Shown: piece by piece, positions 30,004-37,739 of the stretch
Layout: each line of letters opens with the position of its first letter
Position numbering within the stretch: position 1 is the stretch's first letter
Source of the DNA: Mycolicibacterium litorale
GTDB lineage: Bacteria > Actinomycetota > Actinomycetes > Mycobacteriales > Mycobacteriaceae
Assembly: GCF_010731695.1 (NCBI RefSeq)
Contig: NZ_AP022586.1
Coordinates: 434,001-498,000, forward strand
Reading direction: 5' to 3'
DNA length: 64,000 nt
The notes under the pieces: generated by a model
What the model saw: the letters and a program-made list of their open reading frames with translations, nothing else
The model's database searches: none
Told to the model about the DNA's origin: nothing
Program-made: the position numbers and the translations under genes

Positions 30004-31943
30004 TGGGTAGCATCCCCGTCGTGGCTCGGCACGGTGGGGAATCGACAGAGGCGGCGGTGGCGCCACGCGTGCGCCCCAATGTGCTCATCGCGGTCCTTGC
30101 GGCGGCCGGCATCAGCGTGTCGTTGATGCAGACGTTGATCATCCCGCTGATCCCGGAACTGCCGACACTGCTGCGCACCGGTCCGGCCAACGCGTCCTGG
30201 GCCATCACCGCGACACTGCTCACCGCGGCCGTCGCGACGCCGCTGTTCGGGCGGCTCGGTGACATCTACGGTCCCAAGCCCGTCCTGATCACCTGCGCGG
30301 CGCTGCTCACCGCGGGGTCGGTGATCGCCGCGGTCAGCACCTCGCTCATCCCGGTGATCGTCGGCCGCGGGCTGCAGGGCTTCGGGATGCCGATCATCCC
30401 GCTGGGGATCAGCGTGTTGCGCGCGGCCGTGCCCGCCGATCGGGTGGGGTCGGCGATGGGCATCATGAGCGCCTCGCTCGGAGTGGGCGGTGCGCTCGGC
30501 CTTCCGCTGTCGGCGGTGATCGCGGAGAACTTCAACTGGCACGTGCTGTTCTGGTTCGCCGCCGGGCTGGGCGCGGCGGCGCTGATCTGCTTCGCCGTGC
30601 TGGTGCCGCCCGTCGGCTCCCGGTCCTCCGAACGGGTCGATCTGCTCGGCGCGGTGGGTCTGGCGGGCGGGCTGACCACGCTGCTGCTGGCCATCTCCAA
30701 GGGGCAGACGTGGGGCTGGACCAGTGCGACGACGTTGAGCCTGTTCGCCGCGTCGCCGGTGATCTTCGCGGTGTTCGGGTGGTGGCAGCTGCGGGCGTCG
30801 TCCCCGATCGTCGATCTGCGCACCACGGTCCGGCGGCCGGTGCTGACCACCAATCTGGCGTCGGTCGGTGTGGGGTTCGGTCTGTTCGCGCTGTCGCTGG
30901 TCGCGCCGCAGGTGCTCGAACTGCCGGCCCAGACCGGGTACGGGCTCGGGCAGTCGATGCTGCACGCGGGGCTGTGGATGGCACCCGGCGGGCTGGCGAT
31001 GATGGTCTCCGCCCCGATCGCCGCCCGCATCGCCGCCGCCACCGGACCGCGGTTCACCCTCGTCGTCGGGTGCGCGATCATCTCGGTCTCGTACGTGGTC
31101 GGACTGTGGCTGCTGGACAGCCCGGTCGAGGTGCTGGTGCTCAACGTGCTGGTCAGTGTCGGCGTCGGGTTCGCGTTCGCCTCGCTGCCCGCGCTGATCA
31201 ACGCCGCCGTTCCGGTGTCGGAGACCGCGGCCGCCAACGGCATCAACGCGCTGGCGCGCTCGTTGGGGACCTCGGTTTCCAGCGCGGTGATGGGGGCGGT
31301 GCTGGCCGGGATGACCACCTCGTTCGCCGGGCGGGCCATTCCCTCGCTGGCGGGCTTCCACACCGCGCTGATCATCGCCGCATGCGCCGCGGGCGTGGCG
31401 GGCCTGATCGCGCTGGCCATCCCCAAGCCCACCGCGGTGCGCGCGGGAGTGCCGGCGGCGCAGGAGATCCCGGTCGGTGACCTGGAGGCGGCGCTGACGC
31501 GGCTGGACCGGCATTCGGCGTTGGGCGGGTACGCCGACGCCGCGCCGACGCACTTCCTCACCCGCCGCACCTACGTGCTGCTGGCCCACCTCGACGCCAC
31601 CGGGCCCGCGTCGATCGCGGAGATGGCCGCGTCGCTGGGCGCGGACGCCGCGACCGTCAGCAGCGAGGCGTTCGTGATGCTGCGCGACGGCCTCGTCGAA
31701 CCGGTCGCCGACGACAGCGCGCCGGCGTGGTCGGGGCGCACACCGCGTTTCACGCTGACCGGCACCGGCCGTGAGCGGTTGTGGCGCCAGCGGTCACACA
31801 AGGTCGACGGGCTGCGCCGCGCGGTCGACGGCTGGGACGCCGCGGAGGTCCAGGCGCTGGTCGGTTACGTGACGCGATTGACCGACGGCATCGACGATGC
31901 GCGCCGGGGCGCGCCGACGGTCACAGGCCGAAACGCGCCTTGA
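30003..31943 (+). CDS. MFS (DHA2-type) transporter fused to a C-terminal MarR-like winged-helix domain
   Basis: A 646-residue protein. Residues about 25-475 are a major facilitator transporter with 12-14 hydrophobic segments. It carries the loop 2-3 motif FGRLGDIYGPKPV, the RGLQGFGMPIIPLG segment and an antiporter-like GIMSASLGVGGALGLPL. Residues about 500-640 are soluble and resemble a MarR winged helix: LTRRTYVLLAHLDATGPASIAEMAASLGAD, then a wing containing RTPRFTLTGTGRERL. The fusion of a drug-type exporter with its likely regulator in one chain is uncommon. Substrate is unknown. The gene follows rdgB by 34 bp with its own candidate operator, and its 3' end overlaps the convergent DUF3817 gene by 23 bp. 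Confidence 0.83.
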   Translation: MGSIPVVARHGGESTEAAVAPRVRPNVLIAVLAAAGISVSLMQTLIIPLIPELPTLLRTGPANASWAITATLLTAAVATPLFGRLGDIYGPKPVLITCAALLTAGSVIAAVSTSLIPVIVGRGLQGFGMPIIPLGISVLRAAVPADRVGSAMGIMSASLGVGGALGLPLSAVIAENFNWHVLFWFAAGLGAAALICFAVLVPPVGSRSSERVDLLGAVGLAGGLTTLLLAISKGQTWGWTSATTLSLFAASPVIFAVFGWWQLRASSPIVDLRTTVRRPVLTTNLASVGVGFGLFALSLVAPQVLELPAQTGYGLGQSMLHAGLWMAPGGLAMMVSAPIAARIAAATGPRFTLVVGCAIISVSYVVGLWLLDSPVEVLVLNVLVSVGVGFAFASLPALINAAVPVSETAAANGINALARSLGTSVSSAVMGAVLAGMTTSFAGRAIPSLAGFHTALIIAACAAGVAGLIALAIPKPTAVRAGVPAAQEIPVGDLEAALTRLDRHSALGGYADAAPTHFLTRRTYVLLAHLDATGPASIAEMAASLGADAATVSSEAFVMLRDGLVEPVADDSAPAWSGRTPRFTLTGTGRERLWRQRSHKVDGLRRAVDGWDAAEVQALVGYVTRLTDGIDDARRGAPTVTGRNAP

Positions 31944-32280
31944 GGTTCTTGCTCTGGTAATGCTCGACGATGATGCCGAGCAGCGGGATCGTGCCGGCGA
32001 GCAGCACTCCGATGGTCTTGCCGATGGGCCAGCGCACCTTGACCGCGAGGTTGGCGGTGAACAGCAGATAGGCGAAGTACACCCAGCCGTGGATGGGGGC
32101 GACTAGCCACAGGAACGGCCAGTCCACCTTGACGATGTACTTGAGCACCATCTCCGCGCACAGCACGATCAGCCAGATACCGGTGGCCCAGGCCAGGATG
32201 CGATAGTTGCGGACCGCCTTGGCGATCGTCTCGGTGGACACTCCGGCGGGCGCGGTGTCGTTCGTCTCCGGTGCGGTCAT
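31921..32280 (-). CDS. DUF3817 integral membrane protein (Rv1342c-like)
   Basis: A 119-residue membrane protein with about three helices (ILAWATGIWLIVLCAEMVLKY, WLVAPIHGWVYFAYLLFTANLAV, IGVLLAGTIPLLGIIVEHY) and a DUF3817 signature with the HGW.Y motif. Function unknown. Its ATG overlaps the lprD stop (ATGA at 32280-32277), so the pair is translationally coupled as in Rv1343c-Rv1342c. The C-terminus (SKNLKARFGL) overlaps the end of the convergent MFS-MarR gene. It is a paralogue of the protein at 7437-7820. Confidence 0.88.
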   Translation of the reverse strand: MTAPETNDTAPAGVSTETIAKAVRNYRILAWATGIWLIVLCAEMVLKYIVKVDWPFLWLVAPIHGWVYFAYLLFTANLAVKVRWPIGKTIGVLLAGTIPLLGIIVEHYQSKNLKARFGL

Positions 32281-32660
32281 GGGTGGGTCCTGCCTTCGTT
32301 GTCGGCTTCGGCGCGGTTGGCTCTGGCGAGGTCAGCAAGGTAGGCGTTGTATTCGCGAAGCGCGGGGTCGTCGTCAGCGGTGGGGGCCGGCGCCGCGCGT
32401 TCGGGCAGCAGGTCGGCGGGGATCTCGGTGACGGCGGCGCGCGGTTCGGGCGGGGCCTCTTCGTAGCGGACGAACTTGTAGTACGCGTAGAAGCAGAAGC
32501 CCGCGAACATCGGCCACTGCAGGGCGTAGCCGAGGTTCTGGAACGAGCCCGACGTCGACTCCCAGCGGGTCCACTGCCACCAGGCCAGCGCGAGGCAGCC
32601 GGCGGCGGCCGCGACCACCAGCAGGATCAGCGCCGGTCTCCTACGGCGTGTAGTGGACAC
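32277..32660 (-). CDS. lprD: LprD-like membrane protein/lipoprotein
   Basis: A 127-residue protein with a basic N-terminus (TTRRRRP) and a hydrophobic segment containing a lipobox-like AAGC. A second hydrophobic stretch (LQWPMFAGFCFYAYYKFV) follows, and the acidic, Pro-rich C-terminal half ends in ADNEGRTHP. It matches the mycobacterial LprD family by order and sequence (Rv1343c). Because a second hydrophobic segment is present it may be a two-helix membrane protein instead of a true lipoprotein. The GTG at 32660 has a TACCGT hexamer 6 nt upstream and no ribosome binding site. Confidence 0.82.
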   Translation of the reverse strand: MSTTRRRRPALILLVVAAAAGCLALAWWQWTRWESTSGSFQNLGYALQWPMFAGFCFYAYYKFVRYEEAPPEPRAAVTEIPADLLPERAAPAPTADDDPALREYNAYLADLARANRAEADNEGRTHP

Positions 32661-32666
32661 GGCTCC

Positions 32667-32672
32667 ACGGTA
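32667..32672 (-). promoter_or_regulatory. TACCGT -10 hexamer, leaderless promoter of lprD
   Basis: On the minus strand TACCGT is followed by six bases and the GTG start at 32660. It lies about 45 bp from the divergent tRNA promoter. Confidence 0.55.
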
Positions 32673-32716
32673 CCGCTTGGTGTTCGAGGCGACGAACCGC
32701 TCGAAGGCCCGGACGG

Positions 32717-32722
32717 TACGAT
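32717..32722 (+). promoter_or_regulatory. TACGAT -10 hexamer for tRNA-Leu
   Basis: TACGAT lies 12 bp before the mature tRNA 5' end at 32735, a normal distance for initiation a few bases before the tRNA. Confidence 0.5.
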
Positions 32723-32734
32723 GATGACTCCGCT

Positions 32735-32818
32735 GCGGGCGTGATGAAACTGGCAGACATGCCGGCTTTAGGTGCCGGTGCTCGAAAGAGCGTGTGGGTT
32801 CGAGTCCCTCCGCCCGCA
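32735..32818 (+). tRNA. tRNA-Leu, anticodon UAG
   Basis: An 84-nt type II tRNA. The acceptor stem GCGGGCG (32735-32741) pairs with CGCCCGC (32811-32817), with A as discriminator. The anticodon stem CCGGC/GCCGG encloses the loop TTTAGGT, giving anticodon TAG that reads CUA and related Leu codons. A long variable arm (GTGCTCGAAAGAGCGT) and the T-arm GGGTTCGAGTCCC complete it. CCA is not encoded. I found no copy of its 3' end downstream, so it is not visibly used as an integration site. Confidence 0.95.
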
Positions 32819-32837
32819 CTCCTTCGATACGCGCTGG

Positions 32838-33056
32838 CTACTTCCAGTGCTTCCCGCCGTGATGGACATCCCACGGTCCATGTCCGGGGTTCCACGGTTT
32901 CCAGTCGATCCAGCCTGGTCCTGACACGCAGGCACTCCACATCCAGCCGTTCCAGCACAGGCCGGGGTCGTCGTTGGCTTGGGCGCTTCCAGCTCCAGCG
33001 AGCGCCATTCCCGCCGACACCGCGAGCATGGCCAAGGTGACGAGGATCTTCTTCAT
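32838..33056 (-). CDS. Small secreted Trp-rich protein
   Basis: A 72-residue protein with an N-terminal signal peptide (KKILVTLAMLAVSAGMALAGAGSAQA, cleavage likely after AQA). The mature part is about 45 residues. It contains eight tryptophans, two cysteines (LCWNGW and SACVSG) that could form a disulfide, and a C-terminal His/Gly cluster (DVHHGGKHWK). A strong GGAGGAGG ribosome binding site lies about 8 nt before the ATG at 33056. Function is unknown; the composition suggests a surface, carbohydrate or metal-binding peptide. It is too short for confident family assignment. Confidence 0.75.
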   Translation of the reverse strand: MKKILVTLAMLAVSAGMALAGAGSAQANDDPGLCWNGWMWSACVSGPGWIDWKPWNPGHGPWDVHHGGKHWK

Positions 33057-33109
33057 GGCACACACCTCCTCCTGGTGCTCACCCGGCTCAAAACGCCAGG
33101 TGTGCAGCC

Positions 33110-33115
33110 AGTCTA
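33110..33115 (-). promoter_or_regulatory. TAGACT -10 hexamer for the Trp-rich secreted protein
   Basis: On the minus strand TAGACT sits 53 bp before the ATG at 33056. This gene therefore has a leader of about 47 nt with a ribosome binding site, unlike the leaderless genes around it. Confidence 0.45.
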
Positions 33116-33206
33116 GGCCGGTCGCGGACTCCAGTTCCATGACCTGCTCGGGGTTGTTCGCGTCCCTCCACCCGCGCTTCGTGTACCGGGCAGGCACCAT
33201 GGCCTG

Positions 33207-33629
33207 GTGACATCGCTTCGCCTCGTTGCCCGCGTGCTCCTCGGCGCAGCGCTCGGGTACGCGGGCATCGCCCACCTCACGTTCGCGCGCACCGAGTTCT
33301 ACGCGCAGGTGCCGCCATGGCTGCCGTTGGACGCCGACTTCGTCGTGCTCGCCTCGGGCGTCATGGAGATCGCGCTCGGCGCGGCCCTGATCGTGCTGCA
33401 CCGGTGGCGGGTGCCCCTGGGCTGGATCACCGCCGCGTTCTTCGTGCTCGTCTTCCCCGGCAACATCTCCCAGTTCCTCACCCACACCGACGCTTTCGGC
33501 CTGGACTCCGACCGCGACCGGGCCGTGCGGCTGCTCTTCCAGCCCGTCCTCGTGGTGTGGGCCCTGTGGTCGACGGGCGCGTGGGCGGCCTGGCGCCGGT
33601 CGAAGGAGGATTCGCATGCCCGAGCGTGA
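33207..33629 (+). CDS. DoxX-like membrane protein
   Basis: A 140-residue protein with four hydrophobic segments: [55 protein letters not shown] and [15 protein letters not shown]. The pattern and the [13 protein letters not shown] motifs are those of the DoxX/DUF4267-like membrane group. Function is unknown. The GTG at 33207 has no strong ribosome binding site. It overlaps the following DUF309 gene by 14 bp, so the two are probably co-translated. Confidence 0.78.
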   Translation: MTSLRLVARVLLGAALGYAGIAHLTFARTEFYAQVPPWLPLDADFVVLASGVMEIALGAALIVLHRWRVPLGWITAAFFVLVFPGNISQFLTHTDAFGLDSDRDRAVRLLFQPVLVVWALWSTGAWAAWRRSKEDSHARA

Positions 33630-34083
33630 TCGCGACGAGGCCGGCAGGCCCCGCAACAGCCGCCCGCGCGACGCGCTGGGCCGCCCGCTCCCGCCGGGCA
33701 GCGAGGGTGTCGACCGCATACCCGACGATCTGCACCTGCCGCCGGCCGAGTCGCTCGACTACGCCCAACGACTCCTCGATGGCGGCCGCGCCTTCCACGC
33801 CCACGAGGTGCTCGAGGCGGCGTGGAAGGACGGACCCGACGACGAGCGTCCGCTGTGGCAGGGCCTGGCCCAGCTCATGGTCGGCATCACCCACATCCAG
33901 CGTGGCAACGTCGCGGGCGCCGCGGCGCTGCTGCGCCGCGCGGCGTCGCAACTGTCGGCGGCGCCGGCGCGCTACGGCGTCGACCTGGCCGGGCTCGTCG
34001 GCTACGCCGGGGCACTGGAGTCGGATCTGGGGGCGGGCCGCGAGATCACGGCCGACCGGCTGCAGCCGAAGCTCACGCGCTGA
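33616..34083 (+). CDS. DUF309 domain protein
   Basis: A 155-residue soluble protein whose central DUF309 domain carries the signature [23 protein letters not shown] followed by [17 protein letters not shown]. The family is helical and of unknown function. The N-terminal 45 residues are basic and Pro-rich. A GAAGGAGG sequence lies upstream of the ATG at 33616. It overlaps the DoxX-like gene and ends 12 bp before the first LacI-type operator. Confidence 0.82.
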   Translation: MPERDRDEAGRPRNSRPRDALGRPLPPGSEGVDRIPDDLHLPPAESLDYAQRLLDGGRAFHAHEVLEAAWKDGPDDERPLWQGLAQLMVGITHIQRGNVAGAAALLRRAASQLSAAPARYGVDLAGLVGYAGALESDLGAGREITADRLQPKLTR

Positions 34084-34095
34084 AAACCGCCACCC

Positions 34096-34119
34096 ACTTA
34101 CGCGGATAAGCGATAGGCT
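34096..34119 (+). promoter_or_regulatory. LacI-type operator with adjacent -10 before the MHS transporter
   Basis: ACTTACGCGGATAAGC (34096-34111) contains inverted CTTA/TAAG arms and matches the operator at 36491-36506 at 13 of 16 positions. A TAGGCT hexamer (34114-34119) begins 2 bp after it, so a bound repressor would cover the promoter. The transporter ATG at 34142 lies 22 bp further on with its own ribosome binding site. Confidence 0.7.
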
Positions 34120-34141
34120 CCCTCTCGCCATGGAGAGTCAG

Positions 34142-35458
34142 ATGTCCGCGACCGCCCATCCCGCCGCGCCCGCGGCCATCCGGAAGGCGATCACCGGCGC
34201 GTCGATCGGTAACGCGGTCGAGTGGTTCGACTTCGCGATCTACGGCTTCCTCGCGACCTACATCGCCGCCAAGTTCTTCCCGGCGGGCAACGACACCGCC
34301 GCGTTGCTGAACACGTTCGCGATCTTCGCCGCGGCATTCTTCATGCGGCCGCTGGGCGGTTTCGTCTTCGGTCCGCTCGGTGACCGCATCGGCCGGCAAC
34401 GCGTGCTGGCCGTGGTGATCCTGCTGATGTCGGCGGCCACGCTCGGTATCGGTCTGCTGCCCACCTACGCGAGCATCGGCGTCGCCGCCCCACTGCTGCT
34501 GCTGTTCCTGCGATGCCTGCAGGGGTTCTCCGCCGGCGGCGAATACGGCGGCGGCGCGGTATATCTCGCCGAGTACGCGCGCGACCGCAACCGCGGTCTG
34601 ACGGTCACGTTCATCGCCTGGTCCGGCGTCGTCGGATTCCTGCTCGGCTCGGTGACGGTCACCGTGCTGCAGGCGCTGCTGCCCGCGTCGGCGATGGACA
34701 GCTACGGCTGGCGCATCCCGTTCCTGATCGCCGCGCCGCTGGGTCTGGTCGGCCTCTACATCCGGCTGCGCCTCGACGACACCCCCCAGTTCGCCGCGCT
34801 CGCCGAGACCGACCGCGTCGCATCGTCGCCGCTGCGCGAGGCGGCCACCACGGCGTGGCGGCCGATCCTGCAGGTGATCGGGCTGTTCATCGTCTTCAAC
34901 GTCGGCTACTACGTGGTGTTCACGTTCCTGCCGACGTACTTCATCAAGACCCTGGAGTTCGGCAAGACGGCGTCGTTCGTCTCGATGTCACTGGCCAGCC
35001 TCGTCGCACTGGTGCTGATCCTGCCGCTGGCGGCGCTGTCGGACCGCATCGGGAGGCGGCCGCTGCTGATCGGTGGTGCGGCCGCGTTCGTGGTGCTGGC
35101 CTACCCGCTGTTCCTGCTGCTGACGTCGGGTTCGCTCGCCGCGGCGATCACCGCGCACTGCGTGCTGGCGGCCATCGAATCGGTGTACGTGTCCACCGCC
35201 GTCACCGCCGGCGTCGAGTTGTTCGCCACCCGAGTCCGCTACAGCGGCTTCTCCATCGGCTACAACGTCTCGGTGGCGGCCTTCGGTGGGACCACCCCGT
35301 ACGTCGTCACGTGGCTGACCGCGACGACGGACAACAACCTCGCCCCGGCGCTGTACCTCGTCGTCGCCGCGGTGGTATCGCTCGCGACGCTGTTGACGCT
35401 GCGGGAGTCCGCCGGCCGGCCGCTGGCCGGGACAGCGGGCGCTGACGTGCGACGATGA
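34142..35458 (+). CDS. MHS-family MFS metabolite:proton symporter
   Basis: A 438-residue permease with 12 predicted helices. It has the metabolite:H+ symporter hallmarks: [20 protein letters not shown] at the N-terminus, [14 protein letters not shown] in loop 2-3, [17 protein letters not shown], and SYGWRIPFL. Family members import betaine, proline, dicarboxylates or aromatic acids. The ATG at 34142 is preferred because GGAGAG ends 4 nt upstream; ATG 34130 lies before that site. The gene is adjacent to and upstream of lacI, and its promoter carries the shared operator. A close paralogue is at 40184-41494. The substrate is unknown. Confidence 0.88.
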   Translation: MSATAHPAAPAAIRKAITGASIGNAVEWFDFAIYGFLATYIAAKFFPAGNDTAALLNTFAIFAAAFFMRPLGGFVFGPLGDRIGRQRVLAVVILLMSAATLGIGLLPTYASIGVAAPLLLLFLRCLQGFSAGGEYGGGAVYLAEYARDRNRGLTVTFIAWSGVVGFLLGSVTVTVLQALLPASAMDSYGWRIPFLIAAPLGLVGLYIRLRLDDTPQFAALAETDRVASSPLREAATTAWRPILQVIGLFIVFNVGYYVVFTFLPTYFIKTLEFGKTASFVSMSLASLVALVLILPLAALSDRIGRRPLLIGGAAAFVVLAYPLFLLLTSGSLAAAITAHCVLAAIESVYVSTAVTAGVELFATRVRYSGFSIGYNVSVAAFGGTTPYVVTWLTATTDNNLAPALYLVVAAVVSLATLLTLRESAGRPLAGTAGADVRR

Positions 35459-35462
35459 GCTG

Positions 35463-36452
35463 GTGAACGGTAGGGGAGCGACGAGGCCGACCAAGGCCGA
35501 CGTGGCCCGGCTGGCCAACGTGTCGACGGCGACCGTCAGCTACGTCCTCAACAACGTCGAGAGTCAGCGCATCTCCCCGCGGACCCGCGATGCGGTGCGC
35601 AAGGCCGCCGAGACCCTGGGCTACCGGCCGAACCTCGCGGCGCGCAACCTGGCCGTCGGCGGCAGCGGCGTCGTGCTCTACATCGTGCCGCGGATCGCAC
35701 TCGGTGAACTGCCGATGGAGGTGGGCAGCAGGCTGACCACGGCGCTGGCCCGCCACGGCATCGTGCTGTCACTGCAGTTCGAGACCGACGACGACCGCAA
35801 CGTCGTCGACGCGATCAACGACCTCAACCCGATCGCCGTCACCAGCGTGTTCCCGCTGACCGGTGCGGCGCTGGCCGCCGCCGACGCCGCGGGCATCCCG
35901 CAGATCCATGTGGGCAGCGCACAGTTGCACGCGCTGGGCGATCTGCACCTGTCCATCGGTGAGCTGCGCATCGCCCACCTGGTCGACCGGGGCCACCGCC
36001 GGCTCGCGTTCGCCTACTCCGACATCGGCAAGCTCCGGCCGCTGGGCGACTACTGGCTGGCCGGATTGCAGGTGGCCGCCCAGGGCCGCGGGCTGCCGGA
36101 GCTCGCGGTCGGCACCGTGGCGACCGACGGCACCGACGCCGTGACGGTGGTGAGCCGGTGGGTGGAACAGGGTGTCACGGCGGTGTGTGCCCAGAGCGAC
36201 GAGACAGCGTTCGTGGTGCTGCACGGGCTGCGGGAAGCCGGCCTGCGGTGCCCGGCGGACCTGGCCGTGATGGGTGTCGACGCGCGACCCCTCGGGGCGG
36301 TGAGCGGACCGCCGCTGACCTCGGTGGGGTTCGACGCCAAGGAGATCGTGGACGTCGCGGTGGCGGCGATGATGGCGGAGCTGGGCTACCCGGTCGAGCG
36401 CGAGCGCAGCACCCGCAAGGTCGCCCGGCTTATCCAGCGCGCCTCCACCTGA
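35463..36452 (+). CDS. LacI-family transcriptional repressor
   Basis: A 329-residue regulator. The N-terminal helix-turn-helix is TKADVARLANVSTATVSYVLNN (residues 10-31), followed by a hinge helix RPNLAARNLA near 57-66 and a periplasmic-binding-protein-like ligand domain. Signatures include PQIHVGSAQLHALG, the helix AHLVDRGHRRLAFAY and GVDARPLGAVSGPPLTSV. The GTG at 35463 is 4 bp after the transporter stop. It is best placed to bind the two matching palindromes at 34096 and 36491 and so control transporter, itself and the P450 operon. The inducer is unknown and need not be a sugar. Confidence 0.9.
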   Translation: MNGRGATRPTKADVARLANVSTATVSYVLNNVESQRISPRTRDAVRKAAETLGYRPNLAARNLAVGGSGVVLYIVPRIALGELPMEVGSRLTTALARHGIVLSLQFETDDDRNVVDAINDLNPIAVTSVFPLTGAALAAADAAGIPQIHVGSAQLHALGDLHLSIGELRIAHLVDRGHRRLAFAYSDIGKLRPLGDYWLAGLQVAAQGRGLPELAVGTVATDGTDAVTVVSRWVEQGVTAVCAQSDETAFVVLHGLREAGLRCPADLAVMGVDARPLGAVSGPPLTSVGFDAKEIVDVAVAAMMAELGYPVERERSTRKVARLIQRAST

Positions 36453-36490
36453 GCGTTACATCCAAACCCGAAATTGTTGCTTCCGCCCAC

Positions 36491-36507
36491 GCTTACGCGT
36501 GTAAGCT
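36491..36507 (+). promoter_or_regulatory. LacI-type operator overlapping the P450 promoter
   Basis: GCTTACGCGTGTAAGC (36491-36506) has perfect 6-bp arms GCTTAC/GTAAGC. The TAAGCT hexamer at 36502-36507 overlaps its right arm and fits a -10 element about 30 bp before the P450 GTG. It matches the operator before the MHS transporter at 13 of 16 positions. Confidence 0.75.
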
Positions 36508-36536
36508 GCCTACCGCGTACAGAGAGGCGGATTTCC

Positions 36537-37739
36537 GTGACCGTGAGTGCCAGCCCCGACGTCTACTTCGATCCGTACGACGTCGAACTCAATGCCGATC
36601 CCTACCCGATGTTCAAGCGCCTGCGTGAGGAGGCGCCGCTGTACTACAACGCCCAGCACGACTTCTACGCCGTGAGCCGGTACGACGACGTCTGCAAGGC
36701 GCTCGTCGACCACGAGACCTTTAGCTCGGCGCGCGGCGCGATCGTCGAGCTGATCAAGGCCAACATCGACATCCCGCCGGGCACGGTGATCTTCGAGGAC
36801 CCGCCGATCCACGATGTGCACCGCAAACTGCTCGCCCGCATGTTCACTCCACGCAAGATCAACGCGCTCGAGCCGAAGATCCGCGAGTTCTGCGCGCAGA
36901 GCCTGGACCCGCTGATCGGCGCCGGCCGATTCGACTTCATCACCGACTTCGGCGCCCAGATGCCGATGAAGGTGATCAGCTCGCTGCTGGGAATCCCCGA
37001 GGACGACCAGGAGATGATCCGCGACTACGGCAACGCCCAGTTGCGCACCGAGGCCGGCAAGCCGATGTCCGCCGCCGAACAGGGCATGGTGACCGGCGAG
37101 GTGTTCGAGGCCTACATCGACTGGCGCAAGGACAACCCGTCCGACGACATCATGACCGAACTGCTCAACGTCGAGTTCACCGACGAGACCGGCACCGTGC
37201 GGCGGCTGCGCCGCGAAGAGCTGCTGGTCTACCTCAACGTGGTGGCCGGCGCAGGCAACGAGACCACGACACGGTTGATCGGTTGGGCGGCAAAGGTACT
37301 CGCCGAGCACCCTGATCAGCGGCGCGAACTGGTCGAGAACCCCGCCCTGATCCCGCAGGCGGTGGAGGAGCTGCTGCGCTTCGAACCGCCGGCTCCGCAT
37401 GTCGCGCGGTACGTGACCCGCGACATCGAGATCCACGGCCAGACGGTTCCCGAGGGCAGCGTGATGATGATGCTCATCGGGGCCGCGGTCCGCGACCACC
37501 GCCAGTTCCCGCCCGACGGCGACGTGTTCGACATCCACCGGGAACCGCGCCAGCACCTCGCGTTCAGCGTCGGCACCCACTACTGCCTCGGGTCCGCGCT
37601 CGCCCGGCTGGAGGGCCGGATCGCGCTGGAGGAGATCCTCAAACGCTTCCCGGAGTGGGACGTCGACATGGCCAACGCCGCGCTGTCGCCGACGTCGACT
37701 GTGCGGGGCTGGGATTCGATGCCGGCGATCGTGCGATGA
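36537..37739 (+). CDS. Cytochrome P450
   Basis: A 400-residue soluble bacterial P450. The haem-ligating cysteine is C350 in FSVGTHYCLGSALARLEG. The oxygen-activation I-helix motif is AGAGNETTTRLI (about residues 240-251), with the ExxR pair in EELLRFEPPAPH. It oxygenates an unknown, probably hydrophobic substrate using external ferredoxin; no redox partner is adjacent. The GTG at 36537 follows a GAGAGG at about 9 nt. It overlaps the next gene by 4 bp (ATGA), so P450 and phosphotransferase-like protein are co-expressed under the LacI-type operator. Confidence 0.93.
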   Translation: MTVSASPDVYFDPYDVELNADPYPMFKRLREEAPLYYNAQHDFYAVSRYDDVCKALVDHETFSSARGAIVELIKANIDIPPGTVIFEDPPIHDVHRKLLARMFTPRKINALEPKIREFCAQSLDPLIGAGRFDFITDFGAQMPMKVISSLLGIPEDDQEMIRDYGNAQLRTEAGKPMSAAEQGMVTGEVFEAYIDWRKDNPSDDIMTELLNVEFTDETGTVRRLRREELLVYLNVVAGAGNETTTRLIGWAAKVLAEHPDQRRELVENPALIPQAVEELLRFEPPAPHVARYVTRDIEIHGQTVPEGSVMMMLIGAAVRDHRQFPPDGDVFDIHREPRQHLAFSVGTHYCLGSALARLEGRIALEEILKRFPEWDVDMANAALSPTSTVRGWDSMPAIVR

